Assembly (NCBI RefSeq): GCF_001425685.1
Contig: NZ_LMCY01000043.1
Span: forward strand, 126,246-190,245
Origin: Massilia sp. Root335
Lineage (GTDB): Bacteria; Pseudomonadota; Gammaproteobacteria; Burkholderiales; Burkholderiaceae_D
Direction of reading: 5' to 3'
DNA length: 64,000 nucleotides
The translations under genes and the position numbers were made by a program. Positions 1 to 8,035 of this stretch are shown here, one piece after another. Below the pieces are notes generated by a model. It was given only the letters and a program-made list of their open reading frames with translations. It was not told the origin of the DNA and did no database searches. Position 1 is the first letter of the stretch. Every line of letters begins with the position of its first letter.

Positions 1-132
1 CTGCTGCTGGAGCAGCTGCGCGCCAGCCATCCGCAGGCGACGTTCCGCACGGTGCCGGCCGTCGGCGAGGACCCGGGCGTACTGGCCGCCATGGCCGCCT
101 ATTGCGCGGGTGTGGCAGAAATACCAAGTTGA
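1..132 (+). CDS. C-terminal 43 residues of a truncated gene, possibly a CbiX-type sirohydrochlorin chelatase
   Basis: The window opens inside a reading frame that ends with TGA at 130-132. Only 43 residues are visible (LLLEQLRASHP..., ending GVAEIPS). They are compatible with the C-terminal tail of a small CbiX/SirB-like sirohydrochlorin chelatase, which would suit the siroheme and sulfite reductase genes nearby. There is no catalytic motif in this fragment, so the identity is a guess. The frame itself is supported by its codon pattern and by the AT-richer gap that follows (133-274). Confidence 0.4.
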   Translation: MLLEQLRASHPQATFRTVPAVGEDPGVLAAMAAYCAGVAEIPS

Positions 133-274
133 CCTGGTCGTCATCTTTGTTGTCGCGGATGCATCCCTTCGTATCAATATGATTGATCCGGTGCTAAGAA
201 TTCGTTGGTTTTTGGCGGTGGCTACGCTCGAAAAGTAATTCCTCATTGCATTTTAATTTTCTGTGAGGAATCAT

Positions 275-2995
275 ATGCGTTCAGGGTTGCCACCCAATTC
301 CGACGCCATGACCACTCCCACGACTTCCCTCTACGTCCGCCCGGGCTGGGCCAGCTCGGCCTGGAGCTATACCGGCGTCACCGCCGTCGCCTTCGACACC
401 TCGACCGCGCTGGGCCAGACGTTTTCGCGCGGCGCCATGCAGTACAGCCAGGACGGCGGCCGGACCTGGATCGCCTACACGATGCCGCTCGACGCCCAGG
501 GCGCCTACGTGGCGACGGCGGGCACCTCGTGGCGCTTCCAGGACAACCTGGGCAGCGACGCGGCGTCGCCGCAAATGTTCAACGTCCACTACAAGCTGGC
601 GGACGGCAGCGTCGTCACGGCGGTGGACACCGTGTTCCCGGACAGCCAGCCCGTGGGCGCCGTCGGCAGCAACGACATCGTGTTCACGACGGCGCACGCG
701 GGCGACGTCGTCGACGTCCTCCAGCCGATCGACACCGGCGACCAGACGGGCGGCCGCTGGGTCATCGACGGCCAGTCGCAGCCGGGGCTGTTCGCCATCG
801 ACTACAACCCGGCCGTGGACACGAGCGCGCGGCTGGTCGTGGCCGACGCGAGCCTGCTGCCGGCCGACGGGCAGGCGGCCGCGGTGACCGTGCACTTCTA
901 CGACCGCTACCAGCTCGATACCAACGGCAATCCGGTCGCGAATTCCGGCGTCACGCAGACCCTGATCTATTCGGTGGAAAACGGCATGACGGGCGACCTG
1001 CCCGGTTTCGGTAACGAAGCGAAGGGCGGCGCCGCGCTGGACGCCTACGGTTCCGCCCCGGCGCTCGCGACGCTGGCGGGCGGCGGCTTCGTCGCCGTGT
1101 GGCACGGCCCGGATACGGCCGCCGGCGGCGCGGGCAGCGGGCTGTGGGCCCAGTTGCGCGACGCGGGCGGCAATGCGCTCGGCGCCGCGTTCGCGCTGAC
1201 GCCGGACGGCGACGCCGGCGTGGAAGGCCAGCCGGCCGTGAGCGCGCTTGCCGACGGCCGCTTCGTCGTCGCCTACGCGCTGAACGACGGCGGCGCGAAC
1301 AAGATCGCCTACCGCGTCGTCGACGCGAACGGCAGCGCCGGCGCCGAGCACGTGCTCGATGCGGGCGCCAGCGGCGACGCAGCGATGCCGACCGTCGCCA
1401 CGCTCGCCGACGGGACGTTCGCCGTCGGCTGGCGCAGCGGCGCGGCCGTGCACGTGCAGCAGGCCGCGGCGGACGGCAGCATCATCGGCGCGCAGCAGGT
1501 CTACGGCGCGCTCGGTTCGGCCTACAGCCCGGCCGTGGCGAGTCTCAAGGACGGCGGCTACGTCGTCTCGTGGGGCGAGATCAACGACGGCAACGTCTAC
1601 GCCGCATCGAGCCGGGCGCCGTCCGCCGTGGTCGTGGCGAGCGGCGACGGCTACGCGGCCAGCATCACGACGGCCGCGCCGCTGCCGCACGTGACGGCGC
1701 TGGCCGATGGCGGCTTCGTCGTCGCGTGGGACAGCTATGCCAACGACCAGCTGGGTTTCTCGAACAGCGACATCTTCTTCCAGCGCTTCGACGCAGCCGG
1801 CAACAAGGCCGGCGCCGTCACGCAGGCGAACGTCGACTCGGGCGGCGGCCATTACGACGCCGACGTCGCGGCGCTGTCGGACGGTACGTTCCTCATCGCC
1901 TGGCAGGGCGCCGACGGCGACGGCAACGGCATTTTCGGCCGCCGCTTCGGCGCGGACGGCACGGCCATCGATACGCAGGAATTCGCCATCAGCCAGCTGC
2001 GCAGCGGCGACCAGGCCAGCCCGGACGTGACGGCGCTGGCAGGTGGCGGCTTCGCCGGCGCCTGGGTGGACACGTCGGCATCCGGCGTGGCCATCGAGAT
2101 GCGTACGCTGTCGGGCGCGGCCGACACGACCGGCGCCATGGCGACGGTCCAGGGCGGCGCGCAGACGGCGGGTGCGGGCGACGTCGCCGCGCCCGTGTCC
2201 CATCCCGCGGCCAGCACGCCCGCGGCCGGCAGCTCCGTCGCCAGCGCGTCCGGGACCGGCACGTCCGCGACCGGCACGTCCGGCACCGGCACGTCCGGGA
2301 CCGGCACGTCCGCTACCGGCATGTCCGCTACCGGCACGTCCGCTACCACCACGCCGGTGGCCGGCGCGCCTGTGCCGGCGGCCGTCACGAGCCTCGCGTT
2401 CAGCGGCGCCACGCATGCGCTGGCCGCCGTGGCGGGCGAGAGCAAGGTGGCGGGACATGGCGGCCTCGATACGCTCGTGTACGCGAGCGCGCGTGCCGGC
2501 GCGACCATCGTCGACGATGGCGGCAGCGTCTCGGTGACGGATGGGGCGGGCAATCACGCGACGCTGTCGAACGTCGAGCGCCTCGCGTTCAGCGACGGCA
2601 TGGTCGCGCTGGACGTGCACGGCACGGCGGGCGAGGCCTATCGTCTGTACCAGGCCGCGTTCGACCGCACGCCGGACAAGGCGGGCCTCGGCTACTGGAT
2701 CGACGCGATGGACAAGGGCATGAGCCTGACACAGGCCGCGGCGGGTTTTGCCGGCAGCGCCGAATTCGCGAACCTCTACGGCGCGCACGCGAGCGATACG
2801 CAATTCGTGCAGGCGCTGTACCAGAACGTGCTGCACCGCGCCGGCGACAGTGCGGGTGCCGATTTCTGGATGCATGCGCTGGGATCGTCCGTGACGCGCG
2901 CCGACGTGCTGGCCAACTTCAGCGAGAGCGCCGAGAACCAGGCCCAGGTCATCGGCACCATCCAGAACGGCATCGATTACCTGCACTGGGGCTGA
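275..2995 (+). CDS. Large DUF4214 protein with seven propeller-like repeats, probably secreted
   Basis: A 906-residue acidic Ala/Gly/Asp-rich protein. ATG 275 is chosen because GAGG lies 4-7 bases upstream; ATG 308 is an alternative. Residues about 262-612 hold seven repeats of about 50 residues, each with a PxVxxLxDGxFVVxW-like strand (for example PHVTALADGGFVVAWD), as expected of a seven-bladed beta-propeller. A low-complexity Gly-Thr-Ser linker follows. Residues about 782-906 match DUF4214 (AYRLYQAAFDRTPDKAGLGYW and a second copy VLHRAGDSAGADFW). The stretch just before it (VERLAFSDGMVALD) is typical of RTX-associated DUF4214 proteins. There is no N-terminal signal peptide, so type I secretion is the likely exit route (inference). 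No secretion genes are adjacent. Function unknown. Confidence 0.85.
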   Translation: MRSGLPPNSDAMTTPTTSLYVRPGWASSAWSYTGVTAVAFDTSTALGQTFSRGAMQYSQDGGRTWIAYTMPLDAQGAYVATAGTSWRFQDNLGSDAASPQMFNVHYKLADGSVVTAVDTVFPDSQPVGAVGSNDIVFTTAHAGDVVDVLQPIDTGDQTGGRWVIDGQSQPGLFAIDYNPAVDTSARLVVADASLLPADGQAAAVTVHFYDRYQLDTNGNPVANSGVTQTLIYSVENGMTGDLPGFGNEAKGGAALDAYGSAPALATLAGGGFVAVWHGPDTAAGGAGSGLWAQLRDAGGNALGAAFALTPDGDAGVEGQPAVSALADGRFVVAYALNDGGANKIAYRVVDANGSAGAEHVLDAGASGDAAMPTVATLADGTFAVGWRSGAAVHVQQAAADGSIIGAQQVYGALGSAYSPAVASLKDGGYVVSWGEINDGNVYAASSRAPSAVVVASGDGYAASITTAAPLPHVTALADGGFVVAWDSYANDQLGFSNSDIFFQRFDAAGNKAGAVTQANVDSGGGHYDADVAALSDGTFLIAWQGADGDGNGIFGRRFGADGTAIDTQEFAISQLRSGDQASPDVTALAGGGFAGAWVDTSASGVAIEMRTLSGAADTTGAMATVQGGAQTAGAGDVAAPVSHPAASTPAAGSSVASASGTGTSATGTSGTGTSGTGTSATGMSATGTSATTTPVAGAPVPAAVTSLAFSGATHALAAVAGESKVAGHGGLDTLVYASARAGATIVDDGGSVSVTDGAGNHATLSNVERLAFSDGMVALDVHGTAGEAYRLYQAAFDRTPDKAGLGYWIDAMDKGMSLTQAAAGFAGSAEFANLYGAHASDTQFVQALYQNVLHRAGDSAGADFWMHALGSSVTRADVLANFSESAENQAQVIGTIQNGIDYLHWG
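2246..2350 (+). repeat. Seven tandem 15-bp units coding a Gly/Ala-Thr-Gly-Thr-Ser linker
   Basis: Seven consecutive 15-bp units of the form ACGTCCGNNACCGGC run from 2246 to 2350, in frame with the DUF4214 gene. They encode repeats of five residues (GTGTS/ATGTS) between the propeller-like region and the C-terminal DUF4214 region. The unit length is a multiple of three, so changes in copy number would keep the frame and only lengthen or shorten the linker. Confidence 0.85.
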
Positions 2996-3081
2996 TACGA
3001 CTGAAGTTTGCTGCGCATCATGACCGCCGGCGGCCGGAGCATCGAGACTGCTCCGATGTCCGTTACGGCGTCGATCCGGCC

Positions 3082-3501
3082 ATGCCCAGCAAGCTCGTCT
3101 CCCTGTTCATCCGTCTCCGCACGGCGCTGCATCCACTCAACCTGCTACCGGCACCGCGTGCCTGGGTGGAGCTGCGCTGCGCGCGCCGCCTCGACCGCCT
3201 GGCGCGCCGCCTGCAGTGCATGCACGCGCGCATCGCCGTCATGCAGGACCACCTGACCGGCAACGACGCGCCGGCCATTCCGCCATCCGATGCCGACGGC
3301 AGCCTGCGCCGCATGCTGGCGGGCCTGCGTGCGGAACTGGCGCGGATGCGTTGCGACCTCGCGCTCTGGCATGTGCGCGAATGCGGTGGAGAGAGCGGCG
3401 CGCGGCTCGCGGCGGCGCTGGCGCGCCTGAACCGGATCGCGGTGGACACGCATGCGGCCGCGCTCAGGCTCGAGGCCGAGCTGGAGGCGCGGGCGCGGTA
3501 G
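3082..3501 (+). CDS. Small hypothetical helical protein
   Basis: A 139-residue protein that starts at ATG 3082 (MPSKLVSLFIRLRTALHP). It is rich in Arg, Leu and Ala, with long amphipathic helical stretches and no signal peptide or obvious membrane segment. The codon pattern is GC-rich in third positions as in its neighbours, which supports real coding. No family is recognised. It lies 86 bases after the DUF4214 gene in the same direction and ends just before a perfect hairpin at 3508-3532. Confidence 0.55.
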   Translation: MPSKLVSLFIRLRTALHPLNLLPAPRAWVELRCARRLDRLARRLQCMHARIAVMQDHLTGNDAPAIPPSDADGSLRRMLAGLRAELARMRCDLALWHVRECGGESGARLAAALARLNRIAVDTHAAALRLEAELEARAR

Positions 3502-3507
3502 GTTGGG

Positions 3508-3532
3508 CATTTGAGGCCGGGGGCCTCAAATG
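3508..3532. terminator. Perfect hairpin between convergent genes
   Basis: CATTTGAGGCC and its exact reverse complement GGCCTCAAATG are separated by three bases, so both strands form an 11-bp stem. It lies between the plus-strand small gene and the minus-strand cobA, where a shared terminator is expected. There is no T-tract, so intrinsic termination is not certain. A second stem (GTGGGCG / CGCCCAC, near 3571-3590) and a GTGCCCACC motif follow, related to the repeats at 11.7 kb. Confidence 0.45.
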
Positions 3533-3601
3533 AAACGTGCCCACCTTGCGTTACCGCGACACATACGTTTGGTGGGCGAGGCCGCCCACACTACCAAGGC
3601 T

Positions 3602-4321
3602 TCAGAGGGTCTGGTGCGGCCGGTGCGCCATCGCCTCGCCGATCATGACGAGCACGGGACCGTGTGCCACGTCGAGCCCATGCGCCAGGTCCGACAACGT
3701 GAGGCGGCGCACGCGCTGGTCGGCGCGGCTGCAGTTTTCCACGACGACGACGGGCAGGTCCGGACGGCGCCCTTCGGCCAGCAGGCGCTCGGCGGTGGCG
3801 GCGGCTTCGCGGCCGCCCATGTACTGGACCAGGGTGTCCGTTTCCGGCAGGGCGGGATGGTCCGGCTGGTCCGGCGCCGTGCTGGACGTGAAGAACGCGA
3901 CGCTGCGGGCCACGCCGCGCTTCGTCAGCGGCTGCCGGGTCGCGGCGGCGGCGGCGACGGCCGTCGTGATGCCGGGGACCACTTCGACCTCGACGCCGGC
4001 TTCCTCCAGCACGCGCAGTTCCTCGTCGGCGCGGCCGAACAGCATCGGATCGCCGCCCTTCAGGCGCACGACGCGCCGGTAGCGCCGGGCGCAGTCGACG
4101 AGTTTGTCGTTGATGACGGTTTGCGCCGTCGACCGCTGGCCGGAGCGCTTGCCGACGGCGACCAGCTCCGCCTGCGGGCACAGGGCCAGCATCTCCGGGG
4201 TGACGAGGGCGTCGTACAGCACGACCTCGGCCTCCCCGAGCAGGCGCGCGCCGCGCACGGTGATGAGATCAGCGGCGCCGGGACCGGCTCCAATCAGATA
4301 AACCTTCCCCAGCACTGCCAT
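3602..4321 (-). CDS. cobA: Uroporphyrinogen-III C-methyltransferase (SUMT)
   Basis: Methylates uroporphyrinogen III twice with S-adenosylmethionine to give precorrin-2, the first committed step to siroheme, the cofactor of the sulfite reductase encoded upstream. The 239-residue protein has the family's N-terminal glycine loop (YLIGAGPGAADLITVRGA), the LKGGDPMLFGR motif, the VVPGITTA motif and the LVQYMGG motif. The length fits a stand-alone SUMT rather than a CysG fusion. ATG 4321 is preferred because AAGGGA lies 5 bases upstream; a TTG six codons earlier is less likely. It is the last gene of the minus-strand cys operon, 90 bases after cysN. The dehydrogenase/ferrochelatase for siroheme is not seen in the window. 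Confidence 0.93.
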   Translation of the reverse strand: MAVLGKVYLIGAGPGAADLITVRGARLLGEAEVVLYDALVTPEMLALCPQAELVAVGKRSGQRSTAQTVINDKLVDCARRYRRVVRLKGGDPMLFGRADEELRVLEEAGVEVEVVPGITTAVAAAAATRQPLTKRGVARSVAFFTSSTAPDQPDHPALPETDTLVQYMGGREAAATAERLLAEGRRPDLPVVVVENCSRADQRVRRLTLSDLAHGLDVAHGPVLVMIGEAMAHRPHQTL

Positions 4322-4411
4322 GCCATCCCTTGTCGACAAAGTTTAAGACTTTTACGGCGCATCAGGGCCTCGAGAAACCGTAGCGCAGCAGGTTGATCGA
4401 GGCCCCACCGT

Positions 4412-5746
4412 TTAAATGCGGATCATACCCGCGGCGACCGTCTGATGGGTGACTTCATCGATCAGGATGAAGGCGCCCGTCGCGCGGATGGCGTCGTACG
4501 CGTCGGCGGCAAGCGGCTGCTGCACGGCCAGCTCGATCAGCGCGATGTCGTTCAGCTTCAGGCCTTCGGACGGGTTGTCCACTGCATGGCGCGTTTGCGT
4601 GTTGACGTCGAGGATCGATTCGATGGCCTTCACCCTGGCCATCGTCTGGCGGGTGCCGTGCTTGATCCAGTACTTGCGGCGCACGTCCAGGGGTTCGTCG
4701 GCCATCCAGCACACCTCGGCCTTCACCTGCTTGAGCAGCGTGGCCGGTTGCTCGGCCGGGGCCAGCACGTCGCCGCGCGAGATGTCCACGTGTTCGTTGA
4801 GGGTCAGCGTGATCGACTGGCCGGCGACGGCCTGCTGCAGCGGACCGTCGAACGTGAGGATTTCCTTGACGGTCGCGGCCTGGCCGGACGGTTGCACGAG
4901 GAGCTTGTCGCCCACCGCCACCTTGCCCGATTCGACGCGTCCCATATAGCCGCGGAAGTCGTTGGCTTCGTGGCCGTTGTGGCGCGCCACCAGCTGCACC
5001 GGGAAGCGGAACGGCGCGGCGTGGGTCTCGTCGTACACGGACAGGCCTTCCAGCAGTTCGATCAGGGTCGGGCCTTCGTACCACGGCATGTTGTCGCCCT
5101 GCTCGACGACGTTGTCGCCGGCCAGTGCCGACAGCGGGATCGCGGTGATGTCCTTCAGGCCCAGCGTGTCCGCGAACTTGCGGTACTCGGCGACGATGCG
5201 GTCGTACACGGTGCGGTCGTAGTTCACGAGGTCCATCTTGTTGACGGCGACGATCACGTGCTCGATCTGCAGCAGCTTGGCGAGGGTCGAGTGGCGCTTG
5301 GTCTGCACCAGCAGTTCGACGGAACCGTCGTCACCGAGCTTCACCTTCGACACGTCGACGAGGATGATGACGGCATCAGCGGTCGACGCGCCCGTCACCA
5401 TGTTGCGGGTGTACTGCTCGTGCCCCGGCGTGTCGGCGATGATGAACTTGCGCTTCGGCGTGGCGAAGTAGCGGTACGCGACGTCGATCGTGATGCCTTG
5501 CTCGCGCTCGGCTTCCAGGCCGTCCGTCAGCAGCGACAGGTCGATCGTGTCGCCCACGGTGCGCTTGTGCTTGGAGCGCGACACGGCGGCCAGCTGGTCG
5601 GCGAAGATGCCCTTGCTGTCGAACAGCAGGCGGCCGATCAGCGTGCTCTTGCCGTCGTCGACGGAGCCGGCGGTGATGAAGCGCAGCAGGCCGGCCTGGC
5701 CGCTCTGGTCTTTGTTGTGGTCCAATTTTTCAGTCATCGCGTTCAT
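4412..5746 (-). CDS. cysN: Sulfate adenylyltransferase subunit 1 (GTPase)
   Basis: GTP-hydrolysing subunit of ATP sulfurylase, which drives formation of APS from sulfate and ATP together with CysD. The 444-residue protein shows the translation-factor GTPase motifs: P-loop GSVDDGKST, DTPGHEQY and NKMD, followed by EF-Tu-like beta-barrel domains. It lacks a fused C-terminal CysC (APS kinase) domain. The start MNAMTEKLDHN at 5746 overlaps the cysD stop by one base (TGATG), implying translational coupling. Confidence 0.96.
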   Translation of the reverse strand: MNAMTEKLDHNKDQSGQAGLLRFITAGSVDDGKSTLIGRLLFDSKGIFADQLAAVSRSKHKRTVGDTIDLSLLTDGLEAEREQGITIDVAYRYFATPKRKFIIADTPGHEQYTRNMVTGASTADAVIILVDVSKVKLGDDGSVELLVQTKRHSTLAKLLQIEHVIVAVNKMDLVNYDRTVYDRIVAEYRKFADTLGLKDITAIPLSALAGDNVVEQGDNMPWYEGPTLIELLEGLSVYDETHAAPFRFPVQLVARHNGHEANDFRGYMGRVESGKVAVGDKLLVQPSGQAATVKEILTFDGPLQQAVAGQSITLTLNEHVDISRGDVLAPAEQPATLLKQVKAEVCWMADEPLDVRRKYWIKHGTRQTMARVKAIESILDVNTQTRHAVDNPSEGLKLNDIALIELAVQQPLAADAYDAIRATGAFILIDEVTHQTVAAGMIRI

Positions 5747-6684
5747 CAGAAATATCCTTGTTTCTTGCGCTTTTCCATCGAGGCTTCCGAGGTCTGGTCG
5801 TCCATGCGGGTCGCGCCGCGTTCGGTGATCTGCGTGATCGCCGTCTCGGCGATGATGGCGTCGACCGTCGAAGCGTCGGACGCGACCGGGCACGTGCACG
5901 AGATGTCGCCGACGGTACGGAAGCGCACGGTGCGGGTTTCGATTTCCTCGCCGTCGCGGGCCGGGGTCAGCGGCGTCAGCGGCACCAGCAGGCCGTTGCG
6001 CGGGATCACCTGGCGCTCGTGCGCGAAATAGATCGGCGGCAGGGCCAGCTGTTCGCGGGCGATGTATTGCCAGACGTCGAGCTCGGTCCAGTTCGAGATC
6101 GGGAACACGCGCATGTTCTCGCCCGGGTGCACGCGGGTGTTATACAGGTCCCACAGTTCCGGACGCTGGGCTTTCGGGTCCCACTGGCCGAATTCGTCGC
6201 GGAACGAGAAGATGCGCTCTTTCGCGCGCGCCTTTTCTTCGTCGCGGCGGGCGCCGCCGATGCAGGCGTCGAAGCCGTATTCGGCGATGGTTTCCAGCAG
6301 GGTGACGGCCTGGGCCGCGTTGCGCGAATCCGTTTGCGGGTTGCGCAGGCGGACCGTGCCTTTCTTGATCGAGTCCTCGACGGAGCCGACGATCAGGCGT
6401 TCGCCCAGCTCGGCCACGCGCGCGTCGCGGAAGGCGATCACTTCGTCGAAGTTGTGGCCTGTGTCGATGTGGACCAGCGGGAACGGGAATTTACCCGGAC
6501 GGAAAGCCTTTTCGGCCAGGCGCAGCAGCACCACGGAGTCCTTGCCGCCCGAGAACAGCAGCGCGGGATTCGAGCATTCCGCAGCGACTTCGCGCAGGAT
6601 GTGGATGGCTTCGGATTCGAGGGCGTCGAGGTGGCGCGCATTCACATCACTGAGTGCGAGCGGCGTATCGGAAAAAGTCGTCAT
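5746..6684 (-). CDS. cysD: Sulfate adenylyltransferase subunit 2
   Basis: Catalytic subunit of ATP sulfurylase, making APS and pyrophosphate from sulfate and ATP. The 312-residue protein carries the PP-loop ATP pyrophosphatase motif LLFSGGKDSVVLLRLA near residue 45, and the family motifs GGARRDEEKARAKER and FPISNWTELDVWQYI. Length and start (ATG 6684) are standard. It lies 36 bases after cysH and overlaps cysN by one base. Confidence 0.97.
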   Translation of the reverse strand: MTTFSDTPLALSDVNARHLDALESEAIHILREVAAECSNPALLFSGGKDSVVLLRLAEKAFRPGKFPFPLVHIDTGHNFDEVIAFRDARVAELGERLIVGSVEDSIKKGTVRLRNPQTDSRNAAQAVTLLETIAEYGFDACIGGARRDEEKARAKERIFSFRDEFGQWDPKAQRPELWDLYNTRVHPGENMRVFPISNWTELDVWQYIAREQLALPPIYFAHERQVIPRNGLLVPLTPLTPARDGEEIETRTVRFRTVGDISCTCPVASDASTVDAIIAETAITQITERGATRMDDQTSEASMEKRKKQGYF

Positions 6685-6720
6685 GTTTTACTGTGCCTGT
6701 CGATGTCTTGTTGGGCCCGC

Positions 6721-7437
6721 TCACGCGGCCACGGATTTGATTCGGATGAGCTTGCCGTCCACGAGGTGCAGGCCGCATTCCTTGGAGTCGGCGTTTTCCC
6801 ACCACCAGCGGCCGGCGCGCACGTCCTCGCCCGGCTGGATCGCGCGAGTGCAGGGTTCGCAGCCGATCGACGGATAGCCGCGGTCGTGCAGGTCGTTGTA
6901 CGGCACGTTATTGCCGCGGATATATTCCCACACGTTCTCTTCGCTCCAGTCGGCCAGCGGATTGAACTTGGCCAGGCCATGCGCCGTGTCGTCTTCCTGC
7001 ACGGGCAGGTCGGTACGGGTCGTCGACTGCGCGCGGCGCTGGCCCGTGATCCACGCCTTGTTGCCGGCGAGGGCGCGGCCCAGCGGCTCGACCTTGCGCA
7101 CGTAGCAGCAGCCCTTGCGCATCTCGACGCTGTCGTAGAACGCGTTCAGGCCGTTCTTGCTCACGTACTCGTCGACCAGTTCCTGTTTCGGGCGCATCAC
7201 CTGGATGTCGTAGCCGTAATGGGCCTTGACCTTGTCGATCATGGCCACGGTTTCCTTGTGCAGACGGCCGGTCTCCAGCGAGAAGATGGTGATCGGCAGG
7301 CCGGCCTTCAAGATCAGGTCGGTCAGGACCATGTCCTCGGCCGCCAGGCTGGAAGCGAACACGGCGGGAGAAAATTCGCGCGCAATGCGCTCCAGGATGC
7401 CACGGGTCTCGTTCACCCGCGCGTTCAGGTCGCTCAT
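6721..7437 (-). CDS. cysH: Adenylylsulfate (APS) reductase, iron-sulfur type
   Basis: Reduces activated sulfate to sulfite. The 238-residue protein has the catalytic KECGLH near its C-terminus and also the paired cysteine signatures CCYVRKVEPL and SIGCEPCT. These bind a [4Fe-4S] cluster and mark the APS-reducing branch of the CysH family; PAPS-specific enzymes such as that of E. coli lack them. The absence of an APS kinase domain on CysN or elsewhere in the operon agrees. The start is ATG 7437, with the DUF934 gene 19 bases upstream in the transcript. Confidence 0.94.
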   Translation of the reverse strand: MSDLNARVNETRGILERIAREFSPAVFASSLAAEDMVLTDLILKAGLPITIFSLETGRLHKETVAMIDKVKAHYGYDIQVMRPKQELVDEYVSKNGLNAFYDSVEMRKGCCYVRKVEPLGRALAGNKAWITGQRRAQSTTRTDLPVQEDDTAHGLAKFNPLADWSEENVWEYIRGNNVPYNDLHDRGYPSIGCEPCTRAIQPGEDVRAGRWWWENADSKECGLHLVDGKLIRIKSVAA

Positions 7438-7456
7438 GGGTTTCCTTGTGTGCTCG

Positions 7457-8035
7457 TCAGATGCCGGCGCCGACGTCGCTGTGCTCGGGCAGTGCGCCGC
7501 GCGCGTGGCGGCGGAACAGCGGCAGTGCGTTGTCGACGGATGCCTGGTAGGTCTCCGAAAAGACCGTCAGGCCCTTCAGCGCGTCATGGATGTTGCGGTC
7601 CTGACGGGTCGCATAGGCGTTGAAGCCGCAGCGGACCATCTGGAACAGCTGGTCGCGCAGCACGTCGCCGATCGCGCGCAGCTCGCCCTGGTAGCCGAGA
7701 CGCTTGCGCAGGTTGTAGGCGATCGAATACCCGCGCCCGTCGCTGAACTTCGGGAAGTCGACGGCGACGACGGCGAATTTGTCCAGGTCGTCCTTGACCG
7801 TGTGCGCCAGCTCGTCGGAGGCGAACCAGATGCCGATTTCCTTGCGCGCCGCGCGGGCAGCCAGCTGCTCGCGCTGGGCCAGCCAGACTTTCACGGGGAC
7901 GATGATCTTGCCGGCCGGGACCTCGATGCCCTCGGGCGCCGCGTCGTCGACGAGTTTCAGGACGCTCCAGTCGTCGTCGACCACTTCGCGGTGCTTGATG
8001 ATCTGCTTGTGCGAGTGCAATTCGAAATTAGGCAT
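7457..8035 (-). CDS. DUF934 protein of the sulfite reduction operon
   Basis: A 192-residue soluble protein (MPNFELHSHKQIIKHREVV...). It belongs to the DUF934 family, whose members sit between cysI and cysH in many proteobacteria lacking CysJ and are annotated as probably involved in sulfite reduction. The motifs FPKFSDGRGYSIAYNLRKR and GDVLRDQLFQMVRCGFNAY are visible. ATG 8035 overlaps the end of cysI by 8 bases, so the two are probably coupled. The biochemical role is unknown; a structural or electron-transfer role with CysI is inferred from context. Confidence 0.88.
   Translation of the reverse strand: MPNFELHSHKQIIKHREVVDDDWSVLKLVDDAAPEGIEVPAGKIIVPVKVWLAQREQLAARAARKEIGIWFASDELAHTVKDDLDKFAVVAVDFPKFSDGRGYSIAYNLRKRLGYQGELRAIGDVLRDQLFQMVRCGFNAYATRQDRNIHDALKGLTVFSETYQASVDNALPLFRRHARGALPEHSDVGAGI

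Noticed and set aside
281..2986. A 901-codon open frame antisense to the DUF4214 gene
   Set aside because: It is rich in Arg, His and Ala with no motif, while the plus strand has repeated domain structure.
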